A model generated the notes under the pieces. It worked only from the letters and a program-made list of their open reading frames with translations, did no database searches and had not been told where the DNA came from. Source: Roseicella frigidaeris (GTDB lineage Bacteria; Pseudomonadota; Alphaproteobacteria; Acetobacterales; Acetobacteraceae). Taken from it: 64,000 nucleotides of DNA. Where the stretch lies: contig NZ_QLIX01000009.1 of the NCBI RefSeq assembly GCF_003258945.1, positions 20,399 through 84,398 of the forward strand, read 5' to 3'. The position numbers and the translations under genes were made by a program. Below are positions 23,065 to 31,344 of this stretch, one piece after another (position 1 is the stretch's first letter; the number at the start of each line of letters is the position of its first letter).

Positions 23065-24894
23065 TCACCCCTGCGCCTTGACCAGGCGCAGCACCTCGTC
23101 GGCATAGCGTTCGAGCTTGCTGCGGCCGACGCCAGGCACCATCGCCAGGTCCTCGGCATCCTGCGGCCGCATCGTCGCGATCGAGGCCAGGGTCTCGTTG
23201 GAGAAGATCATGTAGGCCGGCAGCCCCTGCGCCTCCGCCTCGCGCTTGCGCCAGGCCCGCAGGGCATCGAAGAGCGGGTCCCCGGCCATGGCGGGCGGCG
23301 TGCCGCGGCCGGCCCGCTCGCGCGGCGCCGCCTCGCGCAGCGTCTCGGCCCGCAGCATCACCTGCTGCTCGCCCTTCAGGATCGGCCGCGCCGCCTCGGT
23401 CGGCACCAGCTCGCCATGGTTCTCGATGGCGACGTCGAGCGCGCCCATGGCGACGAGCTGCCGCGCCACCCCGCGCCAGGCCTGGTCCGAGAGGTCCTTG
23501 CCGATGCCGAAGGTCGGCAGCCGGTCATGCCCGAACTGCGCCACCTTGTCGGTGACGCGGCCGCGCAGCACGTCCACCAGATGCCCGACGCCGAAGCGGC
23601 GGCCGGTGCGCAGCACGGCGCTCAGCAGCTTCTGCGCAGGCACCGTGCCGTCGAACAGCCGCGGCGGGCTGCGGCAGACATCGCAGGCGCCGCAATGCTC
23701 CGGCCCGTCCTCGCCGAAGCAGCGCAGCAGGATGCGGCGGCGGCAGGTGGCGGCCTCGGCGATCGAGACCATGGCCTCCAGCCGCGCCCGCTCGATCCGC
23801 TTCTGCTCCTCCGGCGCCGGGCTCTCCAGGATCCGGTGGCGGGCGAGCGCGATGTCGCCGGCGCCGTAGAGCAGCAGGGCGCGGGCCGGCAGCCCGTCCC
23901 GCCCGGCGCGGCCGATCTCCTGGTACCAGCTCTCCGGCGAGCGCGGCAGGTCGAGATGCGCCACCCAGCGCACATCCGGCCGGTCGATCCCCATGCCGAA
24001 GGCGATGGTCGCGGCCATGATGACGGCATCGCCGCGGGCGAAGCGGCGATGCGCCTCGCGCTTGGCCGCCGGCTCCATCCCGGCATGGAAGCAGAGCGCG
24101 TCATGCCCGTCGGCCTGCAGCCAGGCCGTGGTCTGCTCGGTCCTGGCGCGGCTGCCGCAATAGACGATGCCCGCCCCGGTGCCGTCGGAGGCGGCCTTGA
24201 TGAAGGCGCGGAGCTGGCCGCGCTCGCTCTCCCGCGGCGCGGCGGCGATCTGGATGTTCGGCCGGTCGAAGCCGCCGCGGAAGACCGGGCTGTCGCTCAG
24301 GCCGAGCTGGGCGCGGATGTCCTCGACGGTGCGCGGATCGGCGGTCGCGGTCAGCGCCAGCCGCGGCACCGCCGGGAAGCGCTCCGCCAGCAGGCCGAGG
24401 CCGCGGTATTCGGGGCGGAAGTGATGCCCCCACTGGCTGACGCAATGCGCCTCGTCGATGGCGAAGAGGGCGAGCGGCCGGCGGGCCAGGAAGTCCAGCG
24501 TGCCGTCCAGCAGCAGCCGCTCGGGCGAGACGTAGAGCAGCTTCAGCGCGCCCTGGGCCAGCTCGCGCCGAACCTCCCGCGCCTGCTCCTCGGGCAGGTC
24601 GGAATGCAGCGCCGCGGCGGCGATCCCCTGCTGCCGCAGCGCGGCGACCTGGTCCTCCATCAGCGCGATCAGCGGCGAGACGACGACGCCGAGGCCGGGC
24701 CGGCAGAGGGCGGGCACCTGGTAGCAGAGCGACTTGCCGCCGCCGGTCGGCATCAGGACGAGGCCGGAGCCGCCCGCCATCACATGGCGGATGATCTCCT
24801 CCTGGCGGCCGCGGAAACCGGGATGGCCGAAGACGCGATGGAGGACGGCTTCGGGCGTCTCGCCCGGGCTGTCCTGCCTCGGCTGATCAAGCAT
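23065..24894 (-). CDS. recQ: ATP-dependent DNA helicase RecQ
   Basis: A 3'-5' superfamily 2 helicase for recombination and repair, 609 residues. Motif I is PTGGGKS (49-55), motif II AIDEAHCVSQWGHHF and motif VI QEIGRAGRDGLPA. The RecQ zinc-binding cysteines follow (CRRRILLRCFG, then CGACDVC), then the winged-helix RQC domain, and an HRDC domain at the C-terminus (YMIFSNETLASIATMRPQ). This is the complete bacterial RecQ set. The ATG at 24894 fits the family start; a TTG 33 bases upstream is possible but unneeded. Confidence 0.95.
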   Translation of the reverse strand: MLDQPRQDSPGETPEAVLHRVFGHPGFRGRQEEIIRHVMAGGSGLVLMPTGGGKSLCYQVPALCRPGLGVVVSPLIALMEDQVAALRQQGIAAAALHSDLPEEQAREVRRELAQGALKLLYVSPERLLLDGTLDFLARRPLALFAIDEAHCVSQWGHHFRPEYRGLGLLAERFPAVPRLALTATADPRTVEDIRAQLGLSDSPVFRGGFDRPNIQIAAAPRESERGQLRAFIKAASDGTGAGIVYCGSRARTEQTTAWLQADGHDALCFHAGMEPAAKREAHRRFARGDAVIMAATIAFGMGIDRPDVRWVAHLDLPRSPESWYQEIGRAGRDGLPARALLLYGAGDIALARHRILESPAPEEQKRIERARLEAMVSIAEAATCRRRILLRCFGEDGPEHCGACDVCRSPPRLFDGTVPAQKLLSAVLRTGRRFGVGHLVDVLRGRVTDKVAQFGHDRLPTFGIGKDLSDQAWRGVARQLVAMGALDVAIENHGELVPTEAARPILKGEQQVMLRAETLREAAPRERAGRGTPPAMAGDPLFDALRAWRKREAEAQGLPAYMIFSNETLASIATMRPQDAEDLAMVPGVGRSKLERYADEVLRLVKAQG

Positions 24895-24960
24895 GCGGCG
24901 CCTATAGCACGCCGCCGCGGATTCCAAGCGGGGCGCGGCACCGCCGCGCCGCCCGGAGCC

Positions 24961-25359
24961 TCAGCCGCCGATCACGATCTCCACCCGCCGCGATTCGGTC
25001 GGGAAGCTGTCATAGGCCACCGCGCCGCGCGGCTCGAGGCGGATGCGGCCGCGATCGATGCCGGCCTCCACGAGCTGGTCGGCCACCTGCTGCGCCCGCA
25101 GCGCCGCCAGCGCCTTGTTGAAGGCGCCGCTGCCGCTGTCGGGCGCGGCGAAGCCACGGACGCGCACCGGCTGGTCCGGCCGCTGCTTCGCCGCCGCCGC
25201 CGCCTGGGCGATGACGTCGCGCGCCTGGTCGTCCAGCGCCGCGCTGTCGGCGTTGAAGAAGACCACCGGGACGGGCAGCGGCGCCGGGGCCGGCGCCGGC
25301 TGCTGGCAGGCGGCCAGGACCAGCAGGGGCAGGGCGGCGAGGGCGAGGCGGCGGCGCAT
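24961..25359 (-). CDS. Small OmpA-family lipoprotein
   Basis: A 132-residue lipoprotein. The signal peptide ends in the lipobox LAAC, so the mature protein would begin with a lipidated Cys at about residue 18. A short Pro/Ala linker is followed by an OmpA-like peptidoglycan-binding domain (VVFFNADSAALDDQARDVI, VRGFAAPDSG, ALRAQQVADQLVEAGI, ESRRVEIVIGG). It probably anchors the outer membrane to the cell wall. The domain differs from the canonical one in details (GFAAPDSGSG where GHTD is usual), so peptidoglycan binding is inferred. It lies downstream of a radical SAM gene on the same strand. Confidence 0.82.
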   Translation of the reverse strand: MRRRLALAALPLLVLAACQQPAPAPAPLPVPVVFFNADSAALDDQARDVIAQAAAAAKQRPDQPVRVRGFAAPDSGSGAFNKALAALRAQQVADQLVEAGIDRGRIRLEPRGAVAYDSFPTESRRVEIVIGG

Positions 25360-25458
25360 GGCACGACTCCGGTTCGATGAGGAACAGGATTGCTCCCCGA
25401 AACCGCCCTGCCGTCAACCGCGACGGCAGCGGCCCCGGCCTGGCGGCGGCCCCGGCCC

Positions 25459-26415
25459 TCAGCGCGAGCAGGCGGCGCCGCCGAGGACGCAGAATTTCGC
25501 GCAATGCGGATGGTTCAGCGGCACCGGCCGCGCCGCCTCGGCCAGGGTCGCGCCCAACTCGAATTGCGGGTCGTAGGGCAGGAGGGTGCAGGCGAGGACC
25601 GCCGGCCGCGCCGCGCCGCGCCGCTTCACCACCATGCGGGAGGAGGCGCACATCAGGCTCTCCGGGCTCTTGCGCAGGATGCCCCAGCAGGCGGTGGTGA
25701 TCTCCGGCACGTCGATGCCGGCATCCATCTCCGGGAAGAGCATCAGCGCCACCGGGTCGGCGGCATCGACCGGGATGCCGTGCGCGGCGAAGAGCCGGGC
25801 GAAGCCGGCCCGCATCGCCGCCTCGCCCTCGGCCCCGAAGCCGGCGCGGCCGGCGACATGCAGGTGGAAGCCCTGCCGCGCCAGCCAGCCCAGCCCCGCC
25901 AGCGCCTGGGCGAAGCTGCCCTCCTGGCGCTCCTGGTCATGCAGCGCGGCCGTGTGGTGGTCGAGGCTGACGCGCAGCGTCAGCCGGTCGCCATGCGCCG
26001 CGCGCAGCGCCAGCAGCGCGGCCGCGTGGTTGCGCATCGGCTTCATGGCGTTGGTCAGGACCAGCGCCCGGAGCCCGCGCGCCAGCACCGCCTCCAGCAT
26101 CCGCGGCAGGTCGCGGTTGAGGAAGGGCTCGCCGCCGGTGAAGCCCACCTCCTCCACCGGCAGCGCCTCCCGGTCGATCTCGGCCAGATAGGCCTCGAGC
26201 TCCGCGGCGCCGAGATAGGCCAGGGCATCGTTGCGCGGGCTGCTCTCGATGTAGCAATGGCGGCAGGTGATGTTGCAGAGGGTGCCGGTGTTCACCCAGA
26301 GCGTCCGCAGCGCCGCCAGCCGCACCTGGGCCCGCTCCTCCCCCTTCGCGGTCAGGCGCGGGTCGCGGAATTTGGCCGGATCGAGCGGCGGCGCCGGCCT
26401 GGCGGTGACGGACAT
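25459..26415 (-). CDS. Radical SAM protein with extra cysteine tail
   Basis: A 318-residue radical S-adenosylmethionine enzyme. The [4Fe-4S] motif is C47-x3-C51-x2-C54 (CNITCRHC), followed by GFTGGEPFLNRDLPRML, the glycine-rich SAM-binding motif. The C-terminus has additional cysteines (CWGILRKSPESLMCAS, ACTLLPYD and HCAKFCVLGGAACSR) that may hold auxiliary clusters. The layout resembles enzymes that modify peptides or act in tungsten/molybdenum cofactor chemistry (MoaA/NifB/PqqE-like), but the substrate cannot be assigned and no precursor peptide is visible nearby. The ATG at 26415 fits the frame, and the divergent gene is the large regulator at 26730. Confidence 0.82.
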   Translation of the reverse strand: MSVTARPAPPLDPAKFRDPRLTAKGEERAQVRLAALRTLWVNTGTLCNITCRHCYIESSPRNDALAYLGAAELEAYLAEIDREALPVEEVGFTGGEPFLNRDLPRMLEAVLARGLRALVLTNAMKPMRNHAAALLALRAAHGDRLTLRVSLDHHTAALHDQERQEGSFAQALAGLGWLARQGFHLHVAGRAGFGAEGEAAMRAGFARLFAAHGIPVDAADPVALMLFPEMDAGIDVPEITTACWGILRKSPESLMCASSRMVVKRRGAARPAVLACTLLPYDPQFELGATLAEAARPVPLNHPHCAKFCVLGGAACSR

Positions 26416-26729
26416 GCGGCGCAGGCTCCTCGGACCCTGTCTCGTGGCGGCGACGCCACCGGGCCGCGTGGATCCAGAGCAGCCCGTCCGGGCGGAAACA
26501 CCCACCCCCTCCATGGCGGCGCCCGGGCCGCCTGGCAAGGCGGCTTGATGCAGCGCAAGGCGAGGCGCCCCGCCCGGCTCCATCCTGTGGCACGGCCCAT
26601 GCAACCTCCTGGCCCGGGCTGTGCCGGCGACCGCCGGGACACAGCGCCCGGGGACTTGCCGCCGGCATGTTTCCTTTCGCCACGCCCGGGCGAACAGCAG
26701 TGGGACAGGGCGGCAGGCGGGGTGACGCG
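26416..26729. promoter_or_regulatory. Divergent intergenic region
   Basis: 314 bases between the radical SAM gene and the cyclase-like regulator, GC-rich throughout, with no coding character on either strand. It must carry both promoters, but no convincing -35/-10 pair stands out. Confidence 0.3.
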
Positions 26730-29700
26730 ATGCGATGTGGGGCCTGCGGCGCGGCAAATCCCGAGGCCCGGCACCATTGCAGCCGCTGCGGCGCCCGGCT
26801 CGGGCCGGTCTGCCCGGCCTGCGCCCATGCCAACCCGCCCGACAGCCTCTTCTGCAGCCAGTGCGGGCTCGCCCTCAGCGCCGGCTTGCCGGCCCCCCCG
26901 CCCGGCCCGCCCCGCGGCAGCGGCGAGCTGAAGCAGGCGACGGTTCTCTTCGTCGACATCCCCAGCTCCGCCGAGCTGGTGGCGGCGCTCGCGGCCGAGC
27001 AGGCCATGGAACGGCTCGAGCAGATCATCGCGGTCCTCTGCCGCACGGTCGAGCGGCATGGCGGCACGGTGGCGACCACCCTCGAGGACGGGCTGATGGC
27101 CCTCTTCGGCGCCCCGCGCGCCCAGGAGGGGCATGCGGTGCTCGCCTGCCAGGCGGCGCTCGCGCTGCAGGCCGCCTTCCCGCCCGCGCCCGGGGCGCCG
27201 ACGCTGCGGATCGGGCTGCATGTCGGCGAGATCGTCGCCGATGCGCCGGATGCCGATCCCGGCCGGGCGCGCCAGGCGCATGGGCTGACCATCCATGTGG
27301 CGAACCGGATCATGGCCCTCGCCCCGGCCGGCACGGTGCTGATCTCCGATGCGGTGGAGCGGCTGGTCCGCGGCCCCTGCCGGACGCAGCCCTTCGGCCG
27401 GCACGCGCTGCGCGGCGTGCCGGCGCCGATGGGGCTGCACAGCCTCCTCGGCCTGGCGGCGACGCTGCCGGGGCGGGATTTCCACGCCCCCGGCCGCACC
27501 TCCTTCCGCGGCCGCGCGGCGGAGATGCGGCTGCTGCGCGAGGCGCTCGCCGCCGCCGGCACCGGCGCCGCGCAGCTGGTCGCCATCGCCGGCGCCCCCG
27601 GGGTCGGCAAGAGCCGGCTCTGCTTCGAATTCGCCGCCTGGTGCCGCGCCCAGGGCGTGACCGTGCACGATGCTCGGGCGCTCTCCTATGGCCGGGAGAC
27701 GCCGCTGAGCCCGGTGATCGGCATCCTCCGCCAGCTCCTCTTCGACCAGACGCGCGCCGAGGAGGACGCGACGCCGGAAGGGGTGGCGGCGCGGCTGGCG
27801 CGGCTGGAGGCCGGCTTCGCCGCCGATGCGGCGCTCGTCTGCGGCTTCCTCGGCATCCCCTGCCCGGAGGCGAGCCCGCGCCAGATCGAGCCGGCGCTGC
27901 GCCTGCAGCGGCTGCGCGAGATCCTCGCCGCCCTGCTGCGGCAGCGCGGGGACCAGGTCTCGCTCATCCTCATCGAGGATCTCCACTGGCTCGACGTCGC
28001 CAGCGAGGGGGTGGTGGCGGCGCTGGCCGAGGCCGCCGCGGGCAGCCGGACCATGCTGCTGCTGAACTACCGGCCGGAATTCCGCGCCGCCTGGCTGCGC
28101 GAGGCGCAGCCGCAGGCGATCACGCTGCAGGAGATGGGGCAGGAGGAGATCGGCGCCCTGGTCGGCGAGCTGCTGGGCCGCCGGCGCGAGCTGGCGCGGC
28201 TGCGCGACGAGCTGGTGGAGCGCAGCGGCGGCAACCCCTTCTTCGCCGAGGAGCTGGTGCGGTCCCTGGTCGAGGCCGGCACGCTGACCGGCCCGCCGGG
28301 CGCCCTCGCCCTCGCCCCCGGCACCCGGGTGGAGCAGCTCGCCCCGACCCTGCCGGCGACGCTGCAGGCGGTGATCGGCGCCCGCATCGACCGGCTGGCG
28401 GCGCCGGAGCGCTGGCTGCTGCAACTCTGCGCGGTGATCGGCAAGGATGTCGCCTTCGACGTGCTCGAGCGGGTCTCGCGCCTGCCGGTGCCGCAGATCG
28501 ATGCCGGCCTCACCCAGCTCTGCGAGGCCGGGCTGCTGACGACGCAGCCGGGGCCGGAGGGCGTGACCTATGCCTTCCGCCACCCGATGATCCAGGAAGT
28601 CGCCTATGCCACGCAGCTCCGGGCCCGCCGCGCCCCGCTGCACGCCGCCGTCGCCGCCTTCCTCGAGGCCCAGGGCGCGGAGCAGGGCACCGGCCGGCTG
28701 GAGCAGTCCGCCGGCCTGCTCGCCTATCACCACGAGGCGGCGGGCCATGCGCGCGAGGCGGCGATCTACGGCGCGCGGGCGGCGCATTTCGCCGGCCGCT
28801 CCAGCCACGCCCAGGCGGTGCGGCACTGGCACCGGGTGCGCGAGCTGCTGCGCGCCCAGCCGCGGACGCCGGCCACCGACCCGCTCCGCATCATGGCCAG
28901 CGCGCAGGTCGCCTATCGCGGCTGGATGGACGGCATGACCGCCGAGGCGGCGCAGCCCTACATCCAGGAGGCGCTGGCCTGGGCGCGCGAGATCGACGAC
29001 CGCATGGTGCCGCTGCTGCACTTCGTCGACGGCCGGATCGCCGGGGCGAGCGGCGGGCCGGCGGATGCCTATGTCGCCCGCGTGCGGCAGGCCATGGCGC
29101 TGCTGCAGCCCGGGCGCGACGCCGGCCGCGCCGCCACGCTCAACGCCTCGCTCTGCCAGGCCTATGGCTGGGCCGGGCTGCTGCGCGAGGCGCTGGCGGC
29201 GAGCGACGCGGCGCTCGCCGGGCTGGCGCATCTGGAGCCGGAGGACGAGCAATTCCTCGGCTTCAACATCGGCCACTGGGTCACCAGCCTGCGCGGGCGG
29301 GTGTTGCTGCGGCTCGGCCGGCTGGCCGAGGCGCGCGCCTGCCTCGCCGGGATGCTGGCCCTGGACGAGGCGCTGGTCGCGCCCACGGTGCGCTACATCG
29401 GCCATTTCGGCCTGAGCGAGATCGCCATCCTGGAGGGCGACCTGGCCGAGGCGGGGCGGCATGCCCTGCTGCTCTCCGGCATGGCGGCGCGGCACCGCAT
29501 GCCCTACCTCCAGGCCTGGGCCTTCGACTGCGAGGCGAGCTACCGCGCCCGGATCGGCGAGGCGGCGGAGGCGGCGCGGCTCTACACCGAGGGGCTCGAC
29601 CTGGTGCGCCGGGCGCATGTGGCGATGGAGATCGAGGCCGACATGCTGGCCGGGCTGGCGGAATGCCGGCGCGGCATGGGGGCGGCGTCGCAGGCGCTCT

Positions 29701-29954
29701 CCACCGCGCTGGCCGCCGAGCAGCTGGCGCGGCGGCGCAATGCGCGCCTCGCCGAGGGCCGGGCCTGCATCACCCAGGCCGCGGCCTGGCTCGACCAGCA
29801 GGGGGCCGAGGGGGCGCCGCGCGCGACGACGCTCCTCGACCGGGCCGAGGCCTTGATCGCGCAGACCGGCGCCATCAGCTTGCGCCGGCGCCTCGACCCG
29901 GTGGCGGAGCGCCTGGCCCGCATCGCGGAGGGGCGCGACGGCCCGGACGCGTGA
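26730..29954 (+). CDS. Cyclase-homology/ATPase/TPR regulator with double zinc ribbon
   Basis: A 1074-residue signalling protein. In order: a double zinc ribbon (CGACG, HCSRCG, CPACAH, FCSQCG; residues 1-50), a class III nucleotide cyclase homology domain (about 68-245), a STAND-type ATPase with Walker A (IAGAPGVGKSR, about 288) and Walker B-like LILIEDLHWLD, then helical/TPR repeats to the end. In the cyclase domain the first metal Asp is present (LFVDI) and the second as LEDGLMALFG. The usual NxxxR catalytic pair is changed (GLTIHVANRIMA; the Asn position appears to hold His), so cyclase activity is doubtful. The architecture is known as adenylate/guanylate cyclase domain protein. The ATG at 26730 has a GGCGGGGTGA run upstream. 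The partner and signal are unknown. Confidence 0.85.
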   Translation: MRCGACGAANPEARHHCSRCGARLGPVCPACAHANPPDSLFCSQCGLALSAGLPAPPPGPPRGSGELKQATVLFVDIPSSAELVAALAAEQAMERLEQIIAVLCRTVERHGGTVATTLEDGLMALFGAPRAQEGHAVLACQAALALQAAFPPAPGAPTLRIGLHVGEIVADAPDADPGRARQAHGLTIHVANRIMALAPAGTVLISDAVERLVRGPCRTQPFGRHALRGVPAPMGLHSLLGLAATLPGRDFHAPGRTSFRGRAAEMRLLREALAAAGTGAAQLVAIAGAPGVGKSRLCFEFAAWCRAQGVTVHDARALSYGRETPLSPVIGILRQLLFDQTRAEEDATPEGVAARLARLEAGFAADAALVCGFLGIPCPEASPRQIEPALRLQRLREILAALLRQRGDQVSLILIEDLHWLDVASEGVVAALAEAAAGSRTMLLLNYRPEFRAAWLREAQPQAITLQEMGQEEIGALVGELLGRRRELARLRDELVERSGGNPFFAEELVRSLVEAGTLTGPPGALALAPGTRVEQLAPTLPATLQAVIGARIDRLAAPERWLLQLCAVIGKDVAFDVLERVSRLPVPQIDAGLTQLCEAGLLTTQPGPEGVTYAFRHPMIQEVAYATQLRARRAPLHAAVAAFLEAQGAEQGTGRLEQSAGLLAYHHEAAGHAREAAIYGARAAHFAGRSSHAQAVRHWHRVRELLRAQPRTPATDPLRIMASAQVAYRGWMDGMTAEAAQPYIQEALAWAREIDDRMVPLLHFVDGRIAGASGGPADAYVARVRQAMALLQPGRDAGRAATLNASLCQAYGWAGLLREALAASDAALAGLAHLEPEDEQFLGFNIGHWVTSLRGRVLLRLGRLAEARACLAGMLALDEALVAPTVRYIGHFGLSEIAILEGDLAEAGRHALLLSGMAARHRMPYLQAWAFDCEASYRARIGEAAEAARLYTEGLDLVRRAHVAMEIEADMLAGLAECRRGMGAASQALSTALAAEQLARRRNARLAEGRACITQAAAWLDQQGAEGAPRATTLLDRAEALIAQTGAISLRRRLDPVAERLARIAEGRDGPDA

Positions 29955-29978
29955 CGCCCTGCCGCGCGCCTTCCGGGA

Positions 29979-30620
29979 TCAGTCGGCCGCGGGCTGGCGC
30001 CGCACCAGCAGGGTGAACTCGCCGAGCCCGTCCCCCTCGGCCAGTGTCGCCCTGGCGCCGAGGACCTGCTCACAATGGGCGATCCAGGGCTCCGGCCGGG
30101 TGCGGTAGAGGCCCTCCCGGCCCGTGCCCCCGTCCGTCGGCGCCAGGATGAAATTCACCGCGAAGCCCAGCCGGCTGGTCGCGTGCAGGCCGCCGAGCGT
30201 CTCGCGGATCCAGGCTTCCCAGAGCGGCACCGGATGGTCGAGCCGGACATGGAAGATGCCGCTCGCCAGGCCGTAATCCGCCACCCGGCCCGGCACGGCG
30301 CCGACCGCGAAGCCCCGGCCCGGCCAGCGCCGCCGCGCGCGGCGGATCATGGCGGCGGACAGGTCGGTGCCGCAGTAGTCGATGCGCGCGAGGTCGTGGC
30401 GCTCCGCCAGGAAGTCCAGCAGCGCGCCATAGCCGCAGCCGAGATCGTTGAGCGACACCCCTTCCCAGGACCCGACCACCTGCAGCAGCCGCGCGAAGCG
30501 GAGCTGCTGGGTCGGCAGGCAGCGCCAGTCGACGCCGAGCGGCGTCGCGCCGTGGCGGCGCAGGCGGTCGCCGTAGTAGCGCCCGACCGTCGCCCGGACC
30601 GCGGCAAGCGCCGGCGTCAC
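29979..30620 (-). CDS. Class I SAM-dependent methyltransferase
   Basis: A 213-residue Rossmann-fold methyltransferase. Motif I is LNDLGCGYGALLDFLA, followed by the acidic end of strand 2 (DYCGTDLSAAMI). A typical motif IV is hard to see. The C-terminal part (RLGFAVNFILAPTDG, WIAHCEQVLGARATL) suits small-molecule or protein targets. The start is a GTG at 30620 with AAGGA upstream, and it overlaps the stop of the preceding gene by GTGA, so translation is coupled to that unknown protein. The substrate is unknown. Confidence 0.85.
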   Translation of the reverse strand: MTPALAAVRATVGRYYGDRLRRHGATPLGVDWRCLPTQQLRFARLLQVVGSWEGVSLNDLGCGYGALLDFLAERHDLARIDYCGTDLSAAMIRRARRRWPGRGFAVGAVPGRVADYGLASGIFHVRLDHPVPLWEAWIRETLGGLHATSRLGFAVNFILAPTDGGTGREGLYRTRPEPWIAHCEQVLGARATLAEGDGLGEFTLLVRRQPAAD

Positions 30621-31222
30621 TTGTCCTTCTTTTTCTTCTTCGTCGCCTTCCTGGCCTCGCCGCCCCGCTTCGGCGCCGGGGGCGGCGTGTCTGGGGCCGC
30701 GGATGGCGGCGCGCCGCCACCGCCCGAGCGCCCGCCGCGCGGCCGCATCGGCAGCGAGATGGTGAGGTAGTCGCCCGCCATGTAGTGCAGCGGCCGCTGC
30801 GGCGCCGCGATCAGCACGCTCCACCGGGCCGCGTCGCGGCCCTCGGCGAGATGGCTGGTGAAATGCACCGGCAGCGGGCTGGCGGCGGCGAGGTTCGCCA
30901 GGAGGGCGCGGACGATGGCGGTGTCGCCATCGGTCTCCGGCTCGGAGGAGCGCATGGTCCTCAGCGTCTCGAGATAGGCGTACCAGCGCGCCTTGGCCCG
31001 TGGGTTGTAGAAGCCGCCGGTGCTGAGCAGCGCGACGCTGCGGGCGAAGCTGCGGCCCTCGCGGAAGATCTCGAACTCCTTCTGCAGCGCGGCCAGCTCC
31101 GCGATGCCGGTGAACCACTCCTTCTCCTCGTCCTGCATCGAGGGCCCGAAGCGGAGGTTGAGCATGTTCAGGAAGGTGTCGACGAAGATGTCGTCGGATT
31201 TCATGAAGCCGCCCATGCGCAT
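30617..31222 (-). CDS. Unknown conserved-looking protein coupled to a methyltransferase
   Basis: A 201-residue soluble protein in no family I recognise. The first 150 residues look folded and alpha-helical (KSDDIFVDTFLNMLNLRFG, WFTGIAELAALQKEFEIFRE, RWYAYLETLRTMR, RPLHYMAGDYLTISLPM). The last 50 are a low-complexity Gly/Pro linker ending in a poly-lysine tail (ATKKKKKDK), typical of nucleic-acid or ribosome contact. Starts at 31222, 31216 or 31204 are possible; 31216 has the best SD spacing (GGGGG, 6 bases). The overlap with the next gene implies a two-gene operon. Its role may be to present the methyltransferase substrate. Confidence 0.7.
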   Translation of the reverse strand: MRMGGFMKSDDIFVDTFLNMLNLRFGPSMQDEEKEWFTGIAELAALQKEFEIFREGRSFARSVALLSTGGFYNPRAKARWYAYLETLRTMRSSEPETDGDTAIVRALLANLAAASPLPVHFTSHLAEGRDAARWSVLIAAPQRPLHYMAGDYLTISLPMRPRGGRSGGGGAPPSAAPDTPPPAPKRGGEARKATKKKKKDK

Positions 31223-31344
31223 CCCCCTGGGGCCGAAGCCGATTGATGGCGACGAAGCGCGCGTCCGGCGGCCCGCGCCGGCCCGTCGCGCCCGGCAGGT
31301 TCGGCGACCGGTCGTCGCGGATCAAGGACGATTTGCGCCTGGCC

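Noticed and set aside
26352-29618. 1088-codon minus-strand frame opposite the cyclase-like regulator
   Set aside because: Antisense shadow with no recognisable domain. The plus-strand protein has clear motifs.
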